DNA of 64,000 bases, taken from the NCBI GenBank assembly GCA_019359505.1, contig JAHHHD010000004.1:124001-188000 (forward strand). Direction: 5' to 3'. The position numbers were made by a program, and so were the translations under genes. Of this stretch, positions 1 through 8,397 are shown one piece after another. Every line of letters begins with the position of its first letter. Position 1 is the first letter of the stretch. Source of the DNA: Drouetiella hepatica Uher 2000/2452. GTDB lineage: Bacteria > Cyanobacteriota > Cyanobacteriia > Elainellales > Elainellaceae. Under the pieces are notes generated by a model. The model did no database searches. It saw only the letters and a program-made list of their open reading frames with translations, and was not told where the DNA came from.

Positions 1-944
1 TTGACTTTGACATAGCCTGAATCGACGTGGGCGAGATATTGCTTAACCTGCTGGTGAGTCTGGGGAAGCTGATGAAAGGGAATTGACGGATAAAGATGAT
101 GTTCTGCATGAAACGGCATATTCCACATGAGGAATCCCAGCGGGAATAGCGTCATGGTCGATCGCGTATTTGTAAATGGATTGCGATCGTAACTGCATCC
201 TGTATGTTCTGCCAACAAGACGAATCGTAGAATCGGCTGTCCTATGAACAGTGGAAAGAGCCAGTACAGCACAAACCAAGGTTGATGAGCGGCAATCGAG
301 ATGAGGATGGCGATCGCGTAAACTGTAAGCTGCAATCGGGTTGAGCGAATGACTTCCGCACGGGCGCTCTTGGGAATAAACGGATAGCTGTCCAACTGTC
401 CTAGAGCCACACGGGTATGAGACTTTAACTTTCCCCACCACCAGGGCAAACCGCTAATCGTGATCAGATAGTCTTTGAAGGTTTGCGGCACCGGATCGCT
501 TAGCTCTGGATCTTTGTCGGGATCTTGGGCATAGCGATGGTGCCACTTATGATATCGCCGAAAGAAGGCGCTGTTATAGAATGACAGTAGACCTGCGACC
601 CAACAAACCGCGTCATTAAGGACATTGTTGTCAAATGCGGTGCGGTGCGAACATTCATGTAAGGGTGCAAACATCGCCGCAAAACCAAATCCGTAGAGGA
701 TTAAAGCCGGGAGTGCGATCGCCCAATGTCCAAAGCTTGTGCCCCAAACATATCCGCTAATGCCCAGAATCAGAAAATGTGAGGCAAGCTGAAGAGCGCC
801 TTTGGTTGTCGATCGCCGATTCAGTCCTTTCAATGTGTCGATGGTGAGAACGGAACGGATTTCCGGTGCAGTAGACTCAGAAGTAGTAGACTCAGCGCTA
901 GTAGACTCAGAAATAGGCAGAGACTCAGAAACAGCTAGGTTCAC
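1..944 (-). CDS. Fatty acid desaturase, C-terminus beyond the window
   Basis: Membrane di-iron fatty-acid desaturase (PF00487 type) that introduces double bonds into membrane acyl chains. Translating the reverse strand from a GTG at 942-944 gives 314 residues, still open at base 1. The three histidine boxes are visible: HECSH, HKWHH and HAEHH, with hydrophobic segments between them in the usual order. The N-terminus is a Ser/Glu/Thr-rich tail with repeated SEST units. No in-frame ATG lies before the first His box, and GGAAG sits just ahead of the GTG, so the GTG start is preferred. Its promoter region holds a 16-bp palindrome shared with the divergent GntR gene. Substrate and regiospecificity cannot be read from the sequence; a carotenoid-modifying enzyme of the same superfamily is the alternative. 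Confidence 0.88.
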   Translation of the reverse strand, partial: MNLAVSESLPISESTSAESTTSESTAPEIRSVLTIDTLKGLNRRSTTKGALQLASHFLILGISGYVWGTSFGHWAIALPALILYGFGFAAMFAPLHECSHRTAFDNNVLNDAVCWVAGLLSFYNSAFFRRYHKWHHRYAQDPDKDPELSDPVPQTFKDYLITISGLPWWWGKLKSHTRVALGQLDSYPFIPKSARAEVIRSTRLQLTVYAIAILISIAAHQPWFVLYWLFPLFIGQPILRFVLLAEHTGCSYDRNPFTNTRSTMTLFPLGFLMWNMPFHAEHHLYPSIPFHQLPQTHQQVKQYLAHVDSGYVKV

Positions 945-961
945 GGTTTATCTTCCTTCCA

Positions 962-977
962 ACTTGTTATAACAAGT
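962..977. promoter_or_regulatory. Palindromic operator for the GntR/HutC-type regulator
   Basis: ACTTGTTATAACAAGT is a perfect 16-bp palindrome in the 80-bp gap between the divergent desaturase and GntR genes. HutC-subfamily GntR proteins recognise GT-(N)-TA-(N)-AC cores, and GTTATAAC fits that pattern. It lies directly upstream of the desaturase ribosome binding site, so binding would be expected to block desaturase expression and perhaps autoregulate the regulator. The assignment is inferred from position and symmetry. Confidence 0.7.
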
Positions 978-1027
978 CTAATTGTTCAGAAATTGCAACA
1001 CTGTATTTGAGGCTACCGAATTTCAGC

Positions 1028-1726
1028 ATGATTCCTTTGCATTTAGCAATTTCTGAGCAACTGCGCGATCGCATTCTCGCTGGACAGTATCAATTAGGCG
1101 ACCAGCTGCCGAGCGAACATCAGTTAATGGCTGAGTTTAAGGTGAGTCGAATCACGGCAAGGCGGGCAATTTCAAACTTAACGCAGCAAGGCTTGATCAC
1201 GGTGCAGCGAGGAAAAGGCGCGTTTGTTGCCACTCAGCAGAAAGTAGCTTATCTGCTTTCGAGTCCTCTATTGCTGGAAGCAGACATGGCGCGACAGGGC
1301 GTAGAAATTACCGTAAGAACCCTATTTTTTGAGCCAGTGACGGTTCCAGACGAAGTTCGGAAAGTTCTGAAGTGTTCGATCGCCCATCTCCAAAAAAAAG
1401 TATTGTCGTTTAACGGCATTCCAGGCTGCGTAGATATTACCTATATCCTGCCGGAGTTTGGTGAAGTATACGAAAAAGATCTGCGTGAGCAACTGACTTT
1501 CACCACGTTAGAGCAACAGGGGATTCAGGTCAAAAAGATTGATGCGGTGATTGAATGTACACAAGCAGACTATGAAACTAGCGAACAGCTAGAGGTGCCA
1601 TTGGGACACCCGCTGATCGTTTATCAACACACGGCATATACCGAGAAGAACTGCGCGATCGTCTACGGTGAATCAATCTCACGAGGCGATCGCTTTTGTT
1701 ACTCGGTGCGAATCGATCGAATATAG
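1028..1726 (+). CDS. GntR family transcriptional regulator, HutC/UTRA subfamily
   Basis: DNA-binding repressor of about 232 aa. Residues ~1-65 form the GntR winged helix (PLHLAISEQLRDRI, then DQLPSEHQLMAEFKVSRITARRAI and a wing ending QRGKGAFV). Residues ~75-230 are a UTRA effector-binding domain of typical length, with the late IVYGESISRGDRFCY block. A TTG at 1007 is in frame, but the ATG at 1028 begins exactly where GntR domains normally begin and has GAGG at 1009-1012, so it is preferred. It is divergent from the desaturase with a shared palindrome, which suggests it controls that gene. The ligand is unknown; UTRA domains bind small metabolites. Confidence 0.88.
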   Translation: MIPLHLAISEQLRDRILAGQYQLGDQLPSEHQLMAEFKVSRITARRAISNLTQQGLITVQRGKGAFVATQQKVAYLLSSPLLLEADMARQGVEITVRTLFFEPVTVPDEVRKVLKCSIAHLQKKVLSFNGIPGCVDITYILPEFGEVYEKDLREQLTFTTLEQQGIQVKKIDAVIECTQADYETSEQLEVPLGHPLIVYQHTAYTEKNCAIVYGESISRGDRFCYSVRIDRI

Positions 1727-1937
1727 TTTTTTCTCTGTTGAGTACAATATTTAGCGCTTCTAAAAAACCTTCTCAGCCATGTGGCGGATCGAGAAAACAC
1801 GGGAATGCTGAGTAAAGTGCCCGTAAAGGGGCTTCAAAGAGTCTGTGAAAGTTGCGGGATGTCCCGGCAGAAGTTGGAGCGATCGCGTCATAACGGATAG
1901 GGGAAGCCATAACAGAAGTTATTTAGAGATTGTATTT

Positions 1938-2648
1938 ATGCCTAAAACAGAGATTAAATCTAGCCAAGCTCATCCAGCGACAAGTGAGCCAAAGCCTGCT
2001 TCCCAAGCTTGCCTTCAAACCCGTGCCCTTTTGTCTCTCTGGAGTCTAGAAAAAAAAGAAGGAAAGGCAGTTAGCGCAGGAAAGCTGAGCAAACACAAAG
2101 CGCTTTTTCAAGAAATGGAAGCGGCAGGCACGATCCAAATCACCCAAAACAGCAGATATCAATATTTCTCAATTTCAGAGGAGGGCAAAGGTAAACTGTT
2201 GCAAGGTTTGACGAGTGCTGATTTTAGCTTTGCTGGAACGGTGGTCAGCACAAGAGAATCACTGGATGCTCTGGAATTGGTAGTAGGGCAAAATGCTGGA
2301 ATTACGATCGCACCTACAGCCAACGGTAACGGCAAAACTGCGGAAGTCACGGCTGTAAAGGCGATCGCCTCCTATGAAGAATTCAAAACCGTGGCGCTGG
2401 AAGTCTTCGATCGGCTGAATCGTGATTACAACATGGACAATCTGGTGCCAATTTACCGGATTCGGAGAGAATTGGGCGATCGGGTGGCGCGGGGACAGTT
2501 CAGCGATTGGTTATTTACCTTGCAGTCCGATGATGTCTTTGAGTTATTGGAAGAAAGCGTAGAAGATAGCGCCCCAGACAAGATCGAAGATTCTGTAACG
2601 ACCAAGTTTGGCAAGCTACGCTGCTATGCCAAACGTCTGGCTGCTTAG
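1938..2648 (+). CDS. Winged-helix-like protein, first gene of putative defence cassette
   Basis: No family is recognised with confidence. The 236-aa product has a polar N-terminus (1-26), a winged-helix-like segment at ~27-92 (RALLSLWSLEKKEGK, then an HKALFQEMEAAG helix and YFSISEEGKGKLL wing), a variable linker, and a C-terminal helical domain at ~145-236 (LVPIYRIRRELGDRV, then FSDWLFTLQSDDVFELLE). That pattern suggests DNA binding or a specificity/adaptor subunit. A GTG at 1845 is in frame, but the preceding 31 residues look non-coding, so the ATG at 1938 is chosen. It precedes the AAA+ ATPase by about 215 bp that carry a palindromic repeat, and reads the same way as the ATPase and nuclease genes. 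Confidence 0.65.
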   Translation: MPKTEIKSSQAHPATSEPKPASQACLQTRALLSLWSLEKKEGKAVSAGKLSKHKALFQEMEAAGTIQITQNSRYQYFSISEEGKGKLLQGLTSADFSFAGTVVSTRESLDALELVVGQNAGITIAPTANGNGKTAEVTAVKAIASYEEFKTVALEVFDRLNRDYNMDNLVPIYRIRRELGDRVARGQFSDWLFTLQSDDVFELLEESVEDSAPDKIEDSVTTKFGKLRCYAKRLAA

Positions 2649-2690
2649 AGTCTAAGAGGATATCTGAAAAGTCTCAAATGTTCTGCATTC

Positions 2691-2770
2691 GCCCCCCAAC
2701 CCCCCAATTCTGGGGGGCTTTCGAGCCAGTTCTTATTCAAAGTCCCCCAGAATTGGGGGATTTAGGGGGC
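2691..2770. repeat. Palindromic repeat, CCCCCAATTCTGGGGG family, copy 1
   Basis: Imperfect inverted repeat with arms built on CCCCCCAATTCTGGGGGG and CCCCCAGAATTGGGGG, separated by a short spacer. It sits after the winged-helix gene and before the ATPase gene. Related copies lie near 7885 and 48872. It could form a strong hairpin in RNA but lacks a T-run, so it is treated as a dispersed repeat rather than a terminator. Confidence 0.85.
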
Positions 2771-2862
2771 GGTTCGGGTAGCAAATTACACTTCTCAGAC
2801 ATCCTCTAAGCGCTGGCAGATTCTTTTCCTTTCTACAAGTTAATTTTCGGTAAAAGCGAGCT

Positions 2863-4758
2863 ATGACTTCTCAATCTGCGATCGATCACCTCAATCACAT
2901 TATCCAAACCCACAACCCATTTGAAAGCCATTTTGTGGTCAAGGCGCATCAGGTTTGGGACGAGGAATTTCCCGATGTTCCTTCTCTCCATGAACATGCT
3001 TCTAGAAAAATTTTGGAGACTGTAGAGAAAATCAATTCTAAACAACTTCAGAGTGGAACAGCGGGTCTAGCCATTCTTGCGCCTAAAGGAGTAGGTAAAA
3101 CTCATGTGCTGAGCCGAGTTCGCAAGCACTTGAAGCAAAAGGGCAACGGCTTCTTCATTTACATGTGTGAGTATGGCAATCTCAGCCAAATTAAGCGTCA
3201 GTTCTTGCAAAGCTTGGCATCTAGTCTGAAGAAAACAGGTAGCCAAGGCGTGATGCAGTGGCAAGAATTGGCGGCTGCTCTGGTTAACCGTGCTACTGGG
3301 AAAGAGTACCCTGTTCAAAGGCTGATTGAACAGTTTCCAAAGCTACTGGCGCAAAGACCTCAGATTGTGAATCAGCTCACTACAAAAATTTCATCAACCT
3401 GTCCAGAGATCGATAATCCATACATTATCAAAGCAGTAGTCTGGATGCTTTCGCCTGCTCATGCTCCCTTCGCCGCCAACTGGCTCTCTGGTCGGGAATT
3501 GTCGGATGATCAAGCCAAAATGATGGATCTGCCAAATTCAAGTAAAGATGACAAGGACTCAGAAGCCTTCAGCACTGCTCGACAAATCCTGGATTTAGTT
3601 GGTTATTACACAACCCCTGTGATTTGTTTCGATGAATTAGACGGTACAGAATTGGCTGATGATGAAGATCCTCTATTGGGTGGATTCACAAGAGCGCAAG
3701 TCGTCGCCAGCCTTGGAAAAGACATTTATAACAGCCTCAAGCGAGGACTTCTTCTTTACTCTGCTTATGAAAAAACTTGGAGCGAGGAGTTTAAATCTTT
3801 ATCAACTGCTACTGCGGTTAAGGATCGAATTGCTCACCAGGAAATTTCTCTCACTTCTCTAAAGGCGGATGATGTGGTACTGCTGGTTGGGTTTTGGTTA
3901 GAGCAATTCTATTCGCATCAGAATCTTACGCCTCCTCACCCTATCTATCCGTTTGATGAGAAGACCCTACGGGATACTTTTGGTGGGCAAGGAGCCGGGG
4001 TCAGAGATGTTTTGAGATGGTGCGCCGAGAATTTTGGCACGATTCCTATCGATCGCATAGAGCAACTGGAAGTAATTTATCAAGATGTGTTAAGCAGCCT
4101 AGAAATTGATCTAGATGATAATGAAAAAATTGCCAATGCTCTTGCCTTTTGCCTAACCTACTTGAGAGGTCAAACGATCGAGAATGTCACGTTAAAAAGC
4201 ATCGATCGTGAAGTCAAGCCAAAGTATAGGCACAAAGATACCATCAACTTCAGAATTCTTGGTGAGGAAGATGGTAAGCCTGTCAAAATCGGCGTTTGTG
4301 TATTACAAAACTCTAATGGTCACTCTGTTGGAGCAGGAATTAAATATCTGACCTTGTATAAGGACTTGGATTTTACACGAGGCTGCTTAGTCAGAGGCAA
4401 GACAATTTCAAAACGTTGGCAAGTTGCCAATACTCATTTGGATTTGCTGCTTAATAAACTTGGTGGTGAATGGGTATCGCTCAAAGAAGATGAAGTCAAG
4501 CCGCTACTCGTTTTGCATACTATGTCTAAAAACTTAGATGGAGATGTGTTTAGCTACGAAGATTTTCAGCGATTCCTTTGCGAGAAGCACTCAATTCAGG
4601 ACAACTTGCTCCTTCGAGAAATTCTCAGTGATCCATCAGGTCAGGTTCCTGAAGAAATCACAGATGAAGATAATGAACTTGAGAAAGCAATTTCTGAAGT
4701 GATAATTTCTGAAACAAGCGATGAACTGGATGATCTGGATTTGCTAGATGTTGCTTAA
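2863..4758 (+). CDS. AAA+/P-loop ATPase, BrxD/Orc-like, of putative defence cassette
   Basis: A 631-aa ATPase. Walker A is APKGVGKT (residues 73-80) and Walker B is VICFDELD (253-260). Between them lies a helical insert with a WLSGRELSDDQ motif (207-217). A W-L-x-G element before Walker B is, from memory, typical of BREX BrxD/DUF2791-like ATPases. Residues ~275-400 form the lid with a GAGVRDVLRW helix. Residues ~420-560 (KIGVCVLQNSNGHS and following) may be a degenerate nuclease-like or DNA-contact domain, and the last 40 residues are acidic. It lies 15 bp upstream of the nuclease gene, so the two are almost certainly one transcript. It is probably the motor or sensor of an anti-phage or DNA-processing complex; no exact family is claimed. 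Confidence 0.82.
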   Translation: MTSQSAIDHLNHIIQTHNPFESHFVVKAHQVWDEEFPDVPSLHEHASRKILETVEKINSKQLQSGTAGLAILAPKGVGKTHVLSRVRKHLKQKGNGFFIYMCEYGNLSQIKRQFLQSLASSLKKTGSQGVMQWQELAAALVNRATGKEYPVQRLIEQFPKLLAQRPQIVNQLTTKISSTCPEIDNPYIIKAVVWMLSPAHAPFAANWLSGRELSDDQAKMMDLPNSSKDDKDSEAFSTARQILDLVGYYTTPVICFDELDGTELADDEDPLLGGFTRAQVVASLGKDIYNSLKRGLLLYSAYEKTWSEEFKSLSTATAVKDRIAHQEISLTSLKADDVVLLVGFWLEQFYSHQNLTPPHPIYPFDEKTLRDTFGGQGAGVRDVLRWCAENFGTIPIDRIEQLEVIYQDVLSSLEIDLDDNEKIANALAFCLTYLRGQTIENVTLKSIDREVKPKYRHKDTINFRILGEEDGKPVKIGVCVLQNSNGHSVGAGIKYLTLYKDLDFTRGCLVRGKTISKRWQVANTHLDLLLNKLGGEWVSLKEDEVKPLLVLHTMSKNLDGDVFSYEDFQRFLCEKHSIQDNLLLREILSDPSGQVPEEITDEDNELEKAISEVIISETSDELDDLDLLDVA

Positions 4759-4773
4759 CTTAAAGGTGTATTG

Positions 4774-6159
4774 ATGATTAGTTCCATTTCTATCAATACT
4801 GCGTTTTGCTTGGCGGCATCAGACATAGAGGCTCTGATTCAAGGTCGAATGATTGCCGCCATTTCACGAACATTTATTAATGCAATTCCGTATTTTGCAA
4901 TTTGTCCTGCTGATATTTCTGACAATAATCAAGCGATTGAAATTCGAGCTTGGGCGCGGCTTGAAATATGCAAGATTTATAGCAATCCAGTTGAGATTGA
5001 AAAACTGTCTCGTTTAACTATTTGGAACCATCAATCACTACAAGACCTGTTGCAAGAGCGAAACAAAATATTTGTTGCCTATTTGCGAGTCTATCAACTA
5101 GATCAAGCTGTTAAAATACTGAGTGATCGAGCTAACCCTGATAAAATTGGAAGCTTCATCAGATTGCCAATCTCTCTAACAGGTACGACTGCTAAACCCG
5201 CATTAACTGATACTTTATTTAAACAACGTCGGCACCAACTGATTAATTTAGAAAATCCACAACATCCTGAACTAGAGGAGCTACACACCGCGATCGCCCA
5301 ACTTCCCTCACCTAGCTTAGCATCTCAAGCTCTCGGTCACCAAATCAAAGTGTTTCTTGGGTGGGCTGATGATTCAGCTAAAAATCAGTCTGATCTAGAC
5401 GCAGATTGGATAAAGACGATCGCATCACTTGGCGATCGCAGCAAAGAACTTGAGGGAAAAAGCAATTATCAAGCTGGTACAGACTTTGAAAATATTACGC
5501 GCAGAGGTCTTGAATACTTAGGATTTAAGGTTGATGAAACTTGTAAAGGTGGCGCAGGAGGTTTAGATCTTTTTTGTTCAGAACCCTATCCTTTGGTTGG
5601 CGAATGTAAAGCAGGTAAGAGCATACCCGATCGAGCAGTTGAAGAATTAGATCGGATTGGAAAGAGGCATCTTCGAGAGAATTATATGTCTGCTGTTAGA
5701 TTGATTATTGGTTCTGGTCAGCCTACCAAACAACTTCAAGAATCGTCCATAACCTCAAAAATTAGTATTATTAGCGCAATGACCTTAGAGAAATTAGTGA
5801 AACTTCAAGCTCAACATCCAAACTCAATCAATTTGATTGAGCTTAAAAGATATTTAGTACCTGGGCAAGTGAATGATGAAATTGAGAAATATATTGAGGT
5901 AGTCTCAAGAGATATTAAATTACGATCGCATATCGTCCAAATTGTGAAAGAACATTTAAAGATTACAAGTGAAGACAATGCTGATGTTGGAACGCTCTAC
6001 GGTGCTTATATGCACTCTACTCCGCATCGGTTCTTGACGCGTGAAGAGTTGCGCGAAATTTTAATTGAACTTTCTTCTCCCTTAGTAGGACATTTAGGGC
6101 GAGCAAAAGGAAATGATGGCGATCGCTTCTATTTCCTCCGCGATTTGCCGATCGTCTAA
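4774..6159 (+). CDS. PD-(D/E)XK nuclease domain protein of putative defence cassette
   Basis: A 461-aa protein. The N-terminal third (a W-A-x-L core and the FVAYLRVYQL block near residue 100) recalls cyanobacterial DUF1802 proteins, but this is uncertain. Residues ~235-340 are a restriction-endonuclease-like fold: GTDFENITRRGLEYLGF helix, then D265 in GGLDLF, then E277-x-K279 in GECKAGK, the classical D...ExK catalytic set. The C-terminal part is helical, with a possible winged helix (RFLTREELREILIEL). ATG 4774 follows AAAGGTG at a good distance; the TTG just before it is unlikely. It starts 15 bp after the ATPase stop, and its end overlaps the convergent HxlR gene by 4 bp. Predicted role: DNA cleavage effector. 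Confidence 0.82.
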   Translation: MISSISINTAFCLAASDIEALIQGRMIAAISRTFINAIPYFAICPADISDNNQAIEIRAWARLEICKIYSNPVEIEKLSRLTIWNHQSLQDLLQERNKIFVAYLRVYQLDQAVKILSDRANPDKIGSFIRLPISLTGTTAKPALTDTLFKQRRHQLINLENPQHPELEELHTAIAQLPSPSLASQALGHQIKVFLGWADDSAKNQSDLDADWIKTIASLGDRSKELEGKSNYQAGTDFENITRRGLEYLGFKVDETCKGGAGGLDLFCSEPYPLVGECKAGKSIPDRAVEELDRIGKRHLRENYMSAVRLIIGSGQPTKQLQESSITSKISIISAMTLEKLVKLQAQHPNSINLIELKRYLVPGQVNDEIEKYIEVVSRDIKLRSHIVQIVKEHLKITSEDNADVGTLYGAYMHSTPHRFLTREELREILIELSSPLVGHLGRAKGNDGDRFYFLRDLPIV

Positions 6160-6536
6160 AGCGTGTCAGATGAAGTTTGCAGAGGTGGTGTAGGCGGATA
6201 CCAGCGTTGAGCCAGAGTATTGAGCTGCATCAGAATATCGATTAGCTCCCGTCCGCGATCGGTTAAGCCATAGGTAACTTGCGGCGGAATCGTGGCTTCG
6301 TAATGGCGAAACAAAATGCCCTCAGCTTCCAGCATTCGCAGCCGTTCGGTCAAGACTTTGGTAGAAATTCCTTCGACCTTACGCTTCAATACGCCAAACC
6401 GCGCTGCGTCTTCTGCCAGCACCCAAAGAATATACATTGTCCAGGAGCCGGATAAGACGGACAGCAAAATGCTGAGCGGACAAACAGCGTCCCTATTGTC
6501 TTCATTGTTACAAACTTTGTTCTCTTCTGTAGACAT
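6156..6536 (-). CDS. HxlR family transcriptional regulator, redox-sensing type
   Basis: A 126-aa winged-helix regulator with the HxlR signature: CPLSILLSVLSGSWTMYILWVL at the start (including the conserved N-terminal Cys19), F-x-x-L-x-R-x-V-x-G-I-S-x-K-V-L-T-x-x-L-R-x-L in the recognition region, and YGLTDRGRELIDIL in the wing. HxlR members such as YodB and QorR sense quinones or electrophiles through this Cys. It is transcribed divergently from a flavodoxin-fold quinone reductase 111 bp away, the classic arrangement for a redox regulator and its target. Repeated GTTAC/GTAAC motifs fill the gap. Confidence 0.88.
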   Translation of the reverse strand: MSTEENKVCNNEDNRDAVCPLSILLSVLSGSWTMYILWVLAEDAARFGVLKRKVEGISTKVLTERLRMLEAEGILFRHYEATIPPQVTYGLTDRGRELIDILMQLNTLAQRWYPPTPPLQTSSDTL

Positions 6537-6563
6537 GTTGAGCAGTTACTAAAAAGTGCGTAT

Positions 6564-6600
6564 TAGTTACCTTTAGGTTACTACTTTACTTTCGTAACTA
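6564..6600. promoter_or_regulatory. Candidate HxlR operator region
   Basis: The HxlR/quinone-reductase intergenic region holds TAGTTAC at 6564-6570 and its inverted partner GTAACTA at 6594-6600, with a further GGTTACTA at 6576-6583 and GTTACT at 6545-6550. This cluster of TTAC half-sites resembles operators of HxlR proteins. The assignment is inferred from repetition and position only. Confidence 0.45.
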
Positions 6601-6647
6601 CCCCCTTTAGGATAAGCCTGAACGGTTGAAAATTAGAGAGGTTTGGT

Positions 6648-7235
6648 ATGTCTAGCGTTGTCGTAGTCTATTTTTCAGGCGCAGGTCACACGCACTTAAT
6701 GGCGGAAGCGATCGCCAAAGGTGCGAATCAAGTTGCGGGAACAGAAGCCAAGCTGCTGCGGATTACGGGCGACCAAATTACAGAAGGACGCTGGAAGCAG
6801 CCCGAATTTCTAGAAACTCTGAATCAGGCAGATGCGATCGTCTTTGGCTCACCCACCTACATGGGCGGCGTAGCAGGACAGTTCAAAGCCTTTATTGACG
6901 CTGCCAGCGAAATTTGGTTTGCTCAGGGCTGGAAAAACAAGATTGCAGGGGGCTTTACCCACTCAGGCTCCCTCAGCGGCGACAAGCAGGGAACACTGCT
7001 CTATCTGGCAACTAACGCCGCTCAGCATGGCATGATTTGGGTGGGGTTTGCCGACCTGCCTAGCGCTTATTTTGGCAAAACAGACGGAGTAAATCGACTC
7101 GGCTCTTTCCTGGGCGTCATGGGGCAGAGCAATCTAGATATGAGCGGCAGCCCCGCAGAAATTGATTCGGGCGATCGTCTCTCCTCTGAAATCTACGGGC
7201 AGCGCATTGCTGAAGCGGTACAGCGCTGGCATTGA
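6648..7235 (+). CDS. Flavodoxin-fold NAD(P)H:quinone oxidoreductase, WrbA-like
   Basis: A 195-aa FMN-binding protein of the WrbA/NADPH-dependent FMN reductase group. The FMN phosphate loop is at the N-terminus (VVYFSGAGHTHLMAEAIAKGA). SPTYMGGVAGQFKAFIDA is the second flavin loop typical of WrbA, and GGFTHSGSLSGDKQGTL follows. Length matches WrbA-type quinone reductases, which reduce quinones by two electrons and avoid semiquinone stress. The divergent HxlR regulator supports a role in quinone or electrophile detoxification. ATG 6648 follows AGAGAGG. Confidence 0.88.
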   Translation: MSSVVVVYFSGAGHTHLMAEAIAKGANQVAGTEAKLLRITGDQITEGRWKQPEFLETLNQADAIVFGSPTYMGGVAGQFKAFIDAASEIWFAQGWKNKIAGGFTHSGSLSGDKQGTLLYLATNAAQHGMIWVGFADLPSAYFGKTDGVNRLGSFLGVMGQSNLDMSGSPAEIDSGDRLSSEIYGQRIAEAVQRWH

Positions 7236-7352
7236 ACCCTAAAATCCTAGAAAAATCGTCTCCACACTCCAGCCAGAAACCATCAGCAAAACTGAACAGT
7301 TGCAAGTCTCAAGGCACCCTGATAGATTCTCAGTATCGAGGGTCATAGTCTT

Positions 7353-7447
7353 AGCTGTCGCCAGCCTGCGTAGGACATTCAGAGTAAGGCGCGAAGCGCC
7401 CCACCCTAAATGTTCTCGTCATAACCGCCAAGGCGGTTGCTATGTGA
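7353..7447. repeat. Palindromic element, AACCGCC...GGCGGTT family, copy 1
   Basis: About 95 bp starting AGCTGTCGCC and ending AACCGCCAAGGCGGTTGCTATG, with a GCGCGAAGCGCC core flanked by imperfect GGACATT/AAATGTTC arms. It matches the element near 56263 (same ends, core and order) and a solo end near 60975. It lies in the gap before the holin-like gene. Confidence 0.8.
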
Positions 7448-7513
7448 CCCTTGTTCAGTTGAAGTTTCAGACTTACTGTATTTCAGACTTACTGTATCTG
7501 AGGAGTGCGTAAC

Positions 7514-7876
7514 ATGGTTGGGTTCTTAATTTCTATCGTGGTGATTGCGATTAGTCTGTTGATTATCTCCAAGCTGCCTTTGGGCGTTGAGATTGATAAT
7601 CCCGTGATTGCCTTGATTTCTGGAGCAGTCATCGGAGCCATTAACGGCTTAGTCGGGCTGTTTCCTGACTGGTTTAGATCCTTTGGAGCGATCGTCAGTC
7701 TAGGGCTAATTCCTTTGCTGAGTGGCGTGATTATCTTTGGTCTGGCCGCCCTCCTCGTTGAGGGTTTTCGGCTGCGTTGGGGAATCTGGAGCGCAATTTT
7801 GGGAGCGATCGCTCTCAGCATTGTCAACTCCATCCTCTTCTACATTCTGGGTCAAGTGGGCTTAGCTACAGCTTAA
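7514..7876 (+). CDS. Phage holin family (PF04020-type) membrane protein
   Basis: A 120-aa hydrophobic protein with four predicted membrane segments: FLISIVVIAISLLII, a Gly-rich helix around ALISGAVIGAINGLVG, GLIPLLSGVIIFGLAALLVEGF and ILGAIALSIVNSILFYILG. The pattern I-D-N-P-x-x-A-x-x-x-G-x-x-x-G-x-x-N after the first helix fits the four-TM 'phage holin superfamily IV' proteins common in cyanobacterial chromosomes, where no phage role is known. ATG 7514 has AGGAG at 7501-7505; an in-frame GTG at 7505 would overlap that site. Confidence 0.8.
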   Translation: MVGFLISIVVIAISLLIISKLPLGVEIDNPVIALISGAVIGAINGLVGLFPDWFRSFGAIVSLGLIPLLSGVIIFGLAALLVEGFRLRWGIWSAILGAIALSIVNSILFYILGQVGLATA

Positions 7877-7884
7877 TCAGTTGA

Positions 7885-7947
7885 TTCCCCTAAATCTCCC
7901 AATTCTGGACGACTTTGAGTTCCGAAAGTCCCCCAGAATTGGGGGGC
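7885..7947. repeat. Palindromic repeat, CCCCCAATTCTGGGGG family, copy 2
   Basis: Degenerate copy of the family seen near 2691: CCCCTAAATCTCCCAATTCTGG then a spacer then GTCCCCCAGAATTGGGGGG. It begins 8 bp past the stop of the holin-like gene, so it may act as a transcript-end hairpin. Confidence 0.75.
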
Positions 7948-8052
7948 TAGCGAACCTCAGACGCAAATCAAAAGACTCGTGTGTACACCGTAGCCCTCAG
8001 AAGGGTTAGGGAAGATTTCTACTATTCTAGCTATCCAAGCAGCATGGCATTA

Positions 8053-8355
8053 CTAATCAACATTCATGATTTTAGGAACCTTGAAGAAATCTCCCTGAGC
8101 AGTCACCTCCCGATCGGGCGCGCTGTCTAGGATGAGTTCGCGATCGCCACCGGATTCCACGCGATCGGGGCGCGTCACATTGCTGACATCAATTGCCCTG
8201 GTCGTAGGCTGCACGTCGTCAGTGTTGAGTTCGCTCAACTGCTCAAAATATCCCAAGATGCCATTTAGCTGCTCTGTAAACTGAGTCTCTTCTTCAAGAG
8301 TCAGATCTAGCCGAGCCAGATGAGCGACTTTGTGAACCTGTTCGCGATCGATCAT
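8053..8355 (-). CDS. gatC: Aspartyl/glutamyl-tRNA amidotransferase subunit C
   Basis: Small subunit of GatCAB, which converts Glu-tRNA(Gln) to Gln-tRNA(Gln) (and Asp-tRNA(Asn) where needed) in bacteria lacking GlnRS. The 100-aa length is typical. The N-terminus [18 protein letters not shown] and the [25 protein letters not shown] block are diagnostic; the C-terminus FFKVPKIM is also standard. It follows ycf3 on the same strand with 42 bp between them and could be co-transcribed. The gatA and gatB partners are not in the window, as is usual in cyanobacteria. Confidence 0.97.
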   Translation of the reverse strand: MIDREQVHKVAHLARLDLTLEEETQFTEQLNGILGYFEQLSELNTDDVQPTTRAIDVSNVTRPDRVESGGDRELILDSAPDREVTAQGDFFKVPKIMNVD

Positions 8356-8397
8356 AAAAAATGGGTCAGCAGAGAATAGTAGAAACCTAGCGGAATT

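Noticed and set aside
7505-7876. Prophage region suggested by the holin-like gene
   Set aside because: PF04020-type proteins are common chromosomal membrane proteins; no other phage genes are nearby.
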